Shown here: one piece after another, positions 57,521-64,000 of the stretch
How positions within the stretch are numbered: the stretch's first letter is position 1
How the letters are laid out: each line of letters opens with the position of its first letter
From: Parelaphostrongylus tenuis
Taxonomy: Eukaryota; Nematoda; Chromadorea; Rhabditida; Metastrongylidae
Direction: 5' to 3'
Assembly (NCBI GenBank): GCA_019055375.1
Contig: JAHQIW010007345.1
Span: forward strand, 62,001-126,000
Length of the DNA stretch: 64,000 bases
Made by a program: the position numbers and the translations under genes
The notes under the pieces: model-generated
The model's input: the letters and a program-made list of their open reading frames with translations, nothing else
Databases searched by the model: none
Told to the model about the DNA's origin: nothing

Positions 57521-57826
57521 ATGATGCCAAACTTGGGCTATAGTAAGCAATTCCAGGATACTCAGGAGGAGAATCAACTCGACCTATATCAGAAGACATT
57601 TATGAAGAATGAAAGCATTTTACTTTATATCATAGACATCCGAGTGGCTCTAGCACATTTTTTACACATTCTTCTGAAAAACGAAACCAACTCCGTCCAA
57701 ATGCGCTCTTTCTCTAGAAAACTGATATCTGTGTCGTATCCGACAGTGGAGCTAATCATAAGCATACGGTGGTTGAACGTCGGCTTTCATGGTAACTCTC
57801 TGATGCAGATGAGATTTGCGAAGTGA
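57521..57826 (+). CDS. Unassigned 101-codon open frame
   Basis: A frame from ATG to TGA encodes MMPNLGYSKQFQDTQEENQL, then a hydrophobic helix (LLYIIDIRVALAHFLHILL). An acceptor-like AATTCCAG lies at the GATACTCAG segment inside it. No known family. It could be an intronless small gene, an exon, or chance. Confidence 0.28.
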   Translation: MMPNLGYSKQFQDTQEENQLDLYQKTFMKNESILLYIIDIRVALAHFLHILLKNETNSVQMRSFSRKLISVSYPTVELIISIRWLNVGFHGNSLMQMRFAK

Positions 57827-57839
57827 AGGAGAACATCAA

Positions 57840-59082
57840 AAAACCTTCTGCAATGAAAGACACTCAGTGGAAAACTCTGATTCACGCACAGTTATTTGAG
57901 GCATTGCAAAGGAAAAAAAGCTAACTGCAAGCAACCAACAGTGGTGGGAGAACTTCGATGGATTTGAAACAAGAAATAAGAGCGTCAAGAGGGCATGTCA
58001 TGAATTGAACAGAAAGTCGTAATTGACTGTCACGAAGTATGTTTCACATTTTGTTCTCGAAAAAAGAACATTCGTTCCTTGATTTGTAACAAAGAACGGT
58101 GGAAAAGGATTCTCTCTAGTAACTGTTAAAGTTCTGTGTGACCGTTGTGAAACATTAAAACACTTCTCCAAGCCAGATTCACACTTTAAAAAAGCTAAGT
58201 CTTGATAATGGACAAACAGAGTATCCATAGTAACTGTTTGAACATCAAAGAAACGACTTAATTAGATCTTGTAAAAAACTATCATTCAATAAGAAAATCA
58301 AACGACAGGAAACACCAAAAACTGCGGATTCTGTGGAGGACATTCACTAATCGAAAGGAACGGGTGTTGTTGGAAGACCACTCTCGAACACATGCCGTCA
58401 GAATAAATCTGGATGAAGAGGCTGATTTGAGACCATTGGTAACAACTTACTCATTGGCCATACGCATAGTGATTCTCTTCTCATAAAATATACACTTCAA
58501 TGACTTATTGCTTGGAATTCATTGAAAAATAGACTTGGAACTCCAGATTTTTCAACTGAGGGACAAATGCTCGAATCTCGTTGCTGGAAAGGCTTAGATT
58601 CCAGTAAATCTATTCCAACCAACAACGATTGCTACAAAGTGAGATGTGCTGGCCAGAAAGTGATCATCAAAGATTGACGTTATTATCTGGTGAGCCTGAT
58701 TATTGCTACTATTTGATTAATGAGAGGAATAGCATAGTGGTAGTGAAGCAGTTCTAATCAAGTAACATATTAGTTCAAGAGCTCCTCAAGTCAACAAAGC
58801 TATACATTCTTCCGGGGTCTGGAAATTGCTACATACCTATTTTAAAAAAAAACTGAAAATTTCACCCTCCGCTTTGCTGTGATGTGTAGTTGATTAAGTA
58901 GGCATAGAAAAAATATGCCAAAAACGGAGAAGAACTAGACTGAATCTTTGATGAAGCTCTTTGAAAGCTTTCCTGTTTGAAAGACTTCTATTTTCAAAAT
59001 TACATCAGTAAGTAGATCCCAAGTACAATAAGGATCAGTAACTTTATATTTTATTCTGAGAAGCTCATCATCACGATATATT
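57840..59082. other. Mostly non-coding stretch
   Basis: 58716-58845 keeps a tRNA-like GCATAGTGGTAGTGAAGC, then CTTCCGGGGTCTGGAAATTG, and may be an old family 1 head. Otherwise no supported feature. Confidence 0.3.
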
Positions 59083-59097
59083 GGGGGGGGGGGGGGG
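59083..59097. repeat. Run of 15 G
   Basis: An uninterrupted homopolymer of 15 G in AT-rich surroundings. It is a likely site of length variation or assembly error. Confidence 0.95.
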
Positions 59098-59560
59098 TTA
59101 TCAGCACTTCCTGCATTCGAATTGTTTCCTCTTATTCATCCTTCATAAAAGTGTTCAAACATTTCAAGTTTGTTTCGGCTATTGCTCAAAAATTTCGTTT
59201 TCTCCTCAAATGCCATAGAATAGTGGAGAAGTCGAGTCCTCTTGCTACTTCAGAAATAGCCACGCTAAGGCGTTCCCAGGTATTCGGTTGATTGATTCCA
59301 GGGCACAGTTGGGGTACAGAATCAATGCACTCTTCGCTTACCTTCTTTTTGCTTTTACACCAAATCACTGACCACTGATCCCTCCTCCCTGTACTCGAAA
59401 GATTATCAAATGATTAAAAATGACTCAGATTAGTAAAGAAAACAAGTTACGAGACAAATTCTCAAGAAAATCAGAGTTCATGTACTGCATCACATAGCAT
59501 TTGTATGCGAATTATCAACAACGGCAACTCACTCGTGAAAAATTTATGCGTTGTTTTTAG

Positions 59561-59733
59561 GAAGCATCGAGAAATTGTCAGTCCTCTAGTTTACCAATCG
59601 GCTGAATGGAAACAGCGGAAACAACGGAAATCACGAGGTGAATCAATAGAAAGTCAGTTGAAGCGAAAAGGATTGACGAACAGAACGAGTGAATGTGACG
59701 TCATTCGAATACTTGGATATGACGTACAAAACA
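59561..59733 (+). CDS. Candidate exon 1 of a cysteine-containing protein gene
   Basis: Acceptor GTTGTTTTTAG, donor ACA|GTGAGTG. It encodes KHREIVSPLVYQSAEWKQRK, then a basic stretch, then LTNRTSECDVIRILGYDVQN. The frame also runs upstream to an ATG at 59505, so this could be the first coding exon with no acceptor used. An N-x-T sequon (NRTS) is present. It joins in phase to the exon at 59777 across a 43-nt intron. Confidence 0.48.
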
Positions 59734-59776
59734 GTGAGTGAATGAGGACGACAAACGGGCTGTGAGTTATTTTAAG

Positions 59777-59862
59777 AAGGTGATATCTTACTGAGAGAGG
59801 TGTCCACACAAATGTACGACTGCCGCAATGAATCTAATGGAAAATATCAGCGCCGGAAAGTG
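59777..59862 (+). CDS. Candidate exon 2 of the same gene
   Basis: Acceptor TTATTTTAAG, donor GTG|GTAAAC. The phase-compatible frame reads GDILLREVSTQMYDCRNESN, then GKYQRRKV, with a second N-x-S sequon and a cysteine. Tight phase agreement with both neighbours is the main support. Confidence 0.48.
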
Positions 59863-60044
59863 GTAAACCTTCTATTTATTCATAAGGCTATTAATGGATG
59901 TATAAGATAATTATGGATACGTTGTGAAACACAAATCTCATGATTGTGTAAGTGTAATCAATTTGCTTGTGGAGATAGCAAATCTAATTCAAATGCTACC
60001 ACAAATTGCTTCATTGAAAATGAGAAGCTTTCAGTCAGTTTTAG

Positions 60045-60217
60045 GACGGTCCCTATTGTCATCAGTTGGTGGAGGACACCGAACACGTAAGGCTTGTCTC
60101 GCTGCCGATCAGTGTCAGACAACTTTCAGATCTTTCAAATCATCAATCTGCAACGGCAAAACAGTGCGAGGAAATTGGCTCAAAAACTATTTTATCCACA
60201 ATTATCTTAATAGATTG
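60045..60217 (+). CDS. Candidate exon 3 of the same gene
   Basis: Acceptor CAGTCAGTTTTAG, donor GATTG|GTAACT. It encodes DGPYCHQLVEDTEHVRLVSL, then PISVRQLSDLSNHQSATAKQ and a segment ending TILSTIILID. Another frame is also open, but this one matches the preceding phase. Exit phase two fits the exon at 60735. Confidence 0.45.
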
Positions 60218-60734
60218 GTAACTTCGGCATCGATAAGATTTTTCAGCACGCTCTTGGTGAGCAGAGACGTGCTTGCTAATAACAAAATTTACACAAAACC
60301 GCCAAAAAGTCAGTCATTACTGCATTAGATGAATCCTGTAAATAATAGTCTCGACTTTGATTACTCAAAAAATAATGAATTATTTGAATAGAGAACAATA
60401 CAATAATCATAGTAGACTTCTAATACCACTGACTAGAAACACTAACCCAGAGATTTTTGAAAACGCAGAAAAAAATTTTTTGATGTGACAGAAACATAGC
60501 TCTACGTTAAGTAAAAGATATAGGCTTCTGAGTGATATCATCACATGAAAGGCAATAAAGACGAATTGTAGAAGGTTCAGAAACCATCGAGTCGAATATC
60601 ACTGAGAAAGGAATGAGATTTCCAATTTTTGAGAAAAAATGCTACTTTGCCTTACGTTCGTGAAAAAATACTTCAGCTCTCAAAAAGCTTGTGTGAAGCG
60701 TGCCATTCAATTACTGATATAATCTATTTTCCAG

Positions 60735-60787
60735 TCATCAAGGCACATGGCACCAAATTTCCGATTGCAGCAGCTTTTGTTATCGCG
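60735..60787 (+). CDS. Candidate exon 4 of the same gene
   Basis: A strong acceptor (TCTATTTTCCAG) and donor (GCG|GTAATC) bound 53 bases. Joined to exon 3 it reads CHQGTWHQISDCSSFCYR. The C-x(2)-GTW-x(4)-DC spacing recalls the end of small extracellular disulfide modules (sushi-like or hormone-receptor-like), but the match is too short to name one. A possible last exon begins near 60929 (RHLIHAHSAVRYVTEKL). Confidence 0.42.
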
Positions 60788-61077
60788 GTAATCGTACCTC
60801 ATAATGACCTCAAATTATTCCAATTAATATTTTCATATGGCGCAGAGAGTATAATGGTTAGTGTTATGGAATAATACACGCATTATCGTTGGTTAGACTC
60901 TGTACCGGGTTAGCAAGGCACCTCATCCATGCGCATTCAGCAGTTAGATATGTCACCGAAAAGCTTTCTCCGATTCATAATCGTTTGAGACGACCTGGGA
61001 ACGCAATGAAATACACATGCTAGTTCTTCAAGCAAGATTAAGTCTCTAAGAATTCGCACACTCAATGAATAGATGAG

Positions 61078-61356
61078 GATAAAAGATAAAACTCTCGGTT
61101 TCGATAGATCTCTAGAGAATGCGCCATGCATTCGACCTCATTAAGTATCGCATGTGATGACTGAATTGACATTTGGCTTGTACAACAACTAGCGGTGGCC
61201 TACCGATATATCAAGTTAGTGCTTCTTCCCAGACAAGTTTGATGCCAAGTTGTCGATGCTGGATGAAGGGCAAGCGTGGTGAGCACGGTACGAGAGATCG
61301 AATCAACAATCATTTGTGTGTTAGATGACATCTCTGGCCATAAGGCCACACAACCC
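61078..61356 (-). mobile_element. tRNA-derived SINE-like repeat, family 1, degraded
   Basis: Antisense copy with AAAACTCTCGGTTTCGATAG at the tail, GAATGCGCCATGCATTCGAC, GCGGTGGCCTACCGATATAT in the middle and GGCCATAAGGCCACACAACC at the head. Confidence 0.68.
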
Positions 61357-61379
61357 CAGACCAATGAGCTTTTCTATTA

Positions 61380-61766
61380 TTGCTATATATGCAGCCAATG
61401 ATATGGCTTGAAAAAAAGAACACTGTTTCTGAGAAACGCTTACTTTTCCCAAAGACTGCGCCTCATTTAACAATTGGGAAACTAAAATGGGCTCTCTTTT
61501 TCAATGAAATAGTATTTTTTCTTTCAAATAAAATATGCAACCACAAAAAATGTCCCAGTGGTCTCATAGAAGAATATTTCCAAAGATTCTGGAAGATACA
61601 TCTAAATTTGTCTCTTTCTATAAAGCTCAAGATCATACGACTCGATTATAATCGGTCCTATGTAGCTCAACACATGTTCTATCCAGTCTTGTTCAATTTG
61701 GTTATTGTTGATACATTATACTTATTGAACAGGAAAATGTTCCACAGTATTATTTACAGTTATTAG
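61380..61766 (+). CDS. Unassigned 128-codon open frame
   Basis: An open frame with internal ATGs encodes QPMIWLEKKNTVSEKRLLF, then GLIEEYFQRFWKIHLNLSLS. An acceptor-like AAATGTCCCAG inside opens a different frame (SHRRIFPKILEDTSKFVSFY) that stops soon after. AT-rich codons and the lack of splice partners make a chance frame quite possible. Confidence 0.22.
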   Translation: MLYMQPMIWLEKKNTVSEKRLLFPKTAPHLTIGKLKWALFFNEIVFFLSNKICNHKKCPSGLIEEYFQRFWKIHLNLSLSIKLKIIRLDYNRSYVAQHMFYPVLFNLVIVDTLYLLNRKMFHSIIYSY

Positions 61767-61983
61767 TCATTTTAGAACATCGTGTTGCTTGTGGTGATCA
61801 ACTGCAAATATACTGAGTGGTATGGAACCCTCGGGCAAGAAGTAAACCACCGTCTCACGCTTCTTGAGACAATAGTGAAAGTAAATGGTTAGCATATTCA
61901 ATTGTGACCCGAGGTTTAAAAACTGTATGTCACTCAATATTTCTAACTAAATAATCTGATAGAATATTGTAAGCCTTTAAAAA

Positions 61984-62401
61984 ATCTGGTATGACATCTC
62001 CAGTGCAAGACGTACGTTTTGGTGCATTCTCGTACACCTCATCAGTAGCACATGCCTTCGGTTCACCGCTACAACCAAGGATGGCGACGCCGAACATGTA
62101 TCACTGCACGTTAAGCGAAAAGATCACTCGACGTTGCAGTGAATTGCAGTCGATTGCTCATGGCTGGTGAGAACACATTTACCAATACCTTTCTAATCGA
62201 CTGTTTTGAAACTTCGCTCCAAATAACGAGACCTGATAGCATATTTTGTGCACTATCGAGTGATCTTTATTTTGACAAGCAATGGTATCTGTTCGGCACC
62301 CACTACCCCTAAGTTGTAGGAAAACGGCTGAACAAAAAGGCATGTACTATTTGCGAGAATAAACCAAAACGTACGTCTAACACTGGAGGTGCCATATCAG
62401 T
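61984..62401. repeat. Fold-back element with about 48-bp inverted ends, family D
   Basis: The left arm (61984-62031: CTCCAGTGCAAGACGTACGT, then TTTGGTGCATTCTCG) is the inverse of the right arm (62354-62401: CGAGAATAAACCAAAACGTA, then CGTCTAACACTGGAG) with few mismatches. The interior of about 320 bp has no coding capacity. Part of it (CTCATCAGTAGCACATGCC) recurs at 11.4 kb and another part (GCAGTCGATTGCTCATGGCT) in family A, which links the families. Confidence 0.8.
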
Positions 62402-62559
62402 CCTCTAAAAGGCTTAAAATATACTATTAGCTTTTTGTTTATACTATTTACTACATAGAAAACTATATACTGTTTATTTGTACTTATACTGTTTGAATTT
62501 AAAAAATGGCAAGATAAAAAGGATGAAACCATTTGTTTCGGTGTTAAAACTCATTGAAC

Positions 62560-62850
62560 TCACGTCTCATCTTGTTTGGAAGTGTTTTCATCAGTTTTCG
62601 TATCGTTCCTCGTCGACTTTTTGTCCTCCATAATCTTCGTTTTTGTGTTGTAAATGAAGCACACCTCACTAGACTCGTGTTCTTCCTCCTTTGGGCACTT
62701 TTTATTAGATACCATCGAATTTGGCGTTGTTTCTAAGCTTCCGATCACACAGTGGATTTCATACCTGTTAAGTCCGTATTGCGAATGAAGGTTCTCTTCG
62801 GTTACAAGAGGACAAATGAATATCCGACTCCATTTGCTGAACAGGAACAT
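62560..62850 (-). CDS. Possible terminal exon(s), unknown
   Basis: A minus-strand frame ends in a charged tail (CPKEEEHESSEVCFIYNTKT, then KKSTRNDTKTDENTSKQDET) typical of a C-terminus. Upstream on that strand an acceptor TTCCTGTTCAG and donor AACAG|GTATGA bound a short exon (WSRIFICPLVTEENLHSQYG). The plus strand has a competing 97-codon frame (62752-63045). Strand is unresolved. Confidence 0.25.
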   Translation of the reverse strand: MFLFSKWSRIFICPLVTEENLHSQYGLNRYEIHCVIGSLETTPNSMVSNKKCPKEEEHESSEVCFIYNTKTKIMEDKKSTRNDTKTDENTSKQDET

Positions 62851-63045
62851 TTCATAAAAGTGTTAATAACCATTCGAAAGCCTAGGTTTTTGGCTACAGC
62901 CTCACATGGCCGGTTTTTCGAAACGCCCTTTTATAGCGCTGTAAAATCCAAAATTAAACTAGCCGCAGACGCTCATATTTCCCACCGGACAGAGCTTTTT
63001 CTTTGGACTACTATTAGTGGTCACTCGAGAGGAAAACAGGATTGA

Positions 63046-64000
63046 TTCACATGCGCGAGTAAGGTAATCTTTGGCTTGGCTCTTTGGCTTTGGCTCATGG
63101 GCCGCCGCTCGGTGAGAGGGCAATGGAGTCTACGCAATTAACGGTCGATTTTCGACCAGTCTTATGCTAGTGCAATCTTTGATATTTAAACAGAAATTGT
63201 TTTCTGCTTTGAAAGAAAAACCACAAATAAAACGTTTGACTCTGCTACAAGAAAAAAAAACTTCAAATACTTTTATTTTGCCTTGAATATGGACAAGTCA
63301 ATCACCATTATGATCACTTTGATGGAATTCAGGAGGCGAAAACGTCCTAATTACTTCCAACAACGACTCGATGATATTCAGATACTACGAGGTTTTTCCT
63401 ACACGCTCATATGTCCGAAAATCAATTGATTATCGCTTCAGTCGACTTCATCCATTGCTGCTTCATCCAACGGCTAATGAGTTGGCCAAAGACCACCTTG
63501 CTCGCACATGTGAATTTTATTTTCCCTGCTGTGCTACAGAGAAACGGTCTTTTCAGAATATAAGCACAGAGTTCGAGTCAGCAAACATTACGATGTCGAA
63601 TGATTGCTGATAGTCCATCCAAAGAACGGTCTCTGTCCGACGAGAAATATGCGCTTGTGTAACACAAGGAATTTTCCCCTGTAACAACGCCAAAATAGGC
63701 TTTTTCAGATCCGGCCATATGGGGCTGTAGCAAGAGATTTAAGCTTTCGAATAATTACTAACACTACTATGAAAAATTCCTGTCCAGTGAATAAGGTCGG
63801 ATATTCATTTGTCCCCTTATAATAGAAAAGAAGCTGTATGAATATATCTCAAAGACTAATAACTAATAAACGACACGTCAGTTCTGTTAGTTCTTACTGA
63901 CAGTGATGACAAATACCGGAACAACCAATAAATCGTTATCGATTTTTTGAAAAATCTATGAGGAGTTAATGCATTTTGACACATTTTTTGGATTTCGGCC
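63046..64000. other. Window end, no supported gene
   Basis: A plus frame at 63371-63610 (RKSIDYRFSRLHPLLLHPTA) has some coding character but no recognised motif or paired splice sites. The rest is AT-rich. Confidence 0.3.

Noticed and set aside
59561..60787. Calling a sushi/CCP or hormone-receptor domain
   Set aside because: Only the short C-x2-GTW-x4-DC end matches. The remaining cysteine spacing does not.

Overview
The window looks like AT-rich nuclear DNA of a metazoan, most likely a strongylid (hookworm-type) nematode. This is an inference. It rests on short consensus introns (43 to 70 nt, ending in tttcag or similar), decayed RTE-clade retrotransposons of the kind common in hookworm genomes, a mariner relic, and several families of short tRNA-like dispersed repeats. 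There are no bacterial-style genes, operons, CRISPR arrays or convincing functional RNA genes. Nearly all long open frames are transposon remnants or chance frames, so host coding sequence was sought as short exons with splice sites and compatible phases.

Region 3.7 to 23.0 kb holds a set of plus-strand candidate exons. They fall into three phase-consistent blocks: 4.27 to 9.04 kb, 10.99 to 17.08 kb and 18.03 to 21.06 kb. They may belong to one or two large uncharacterised host genes. I recognise no family. The introns are loaded with transposons: an antisense RTE fragment (8.1 to 8.5 kb), a nearly full-length but broken RTE (about 11.9 to 15.25 kb), SINE-like repeats and palindromic fold-back elements. 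Two of the candidate exons carry a single in-frame TGA.

Region 23 to 59 kb is mainly repeats and non-coding DNA: further SINE-like copies in both orientations, a mariner transposase pseudogene (27.4 to 28.3 kb), composite fold-back repeats (29.7 to 31.2 kb), an internally deleted RTE on the minus strand (53.0 to 54.2 kb), and a few unassigned open frames (34.5 to 35.0 kb minus, 52.1 to 52.5 kb minus, 57.5 kb plus). From about 44.3 to 49.2 kb no open frame of note was seen on either strand.

Region 59.5 to 62.5 kb has a second plus-strand candidate gene of four short exons encoding a cysteine-containing protein. It is followed by a SINE relic and a clean fold-back element with roughly 48-bp inverted ends.

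All exon calls are predictions by eye from splice sites and phase. Two plus-strand frames that looked equally good (8023 to 8415) proved to be shadows of an antisense reverse transcriptase. Exon confidences are therefore kept low to moderate.
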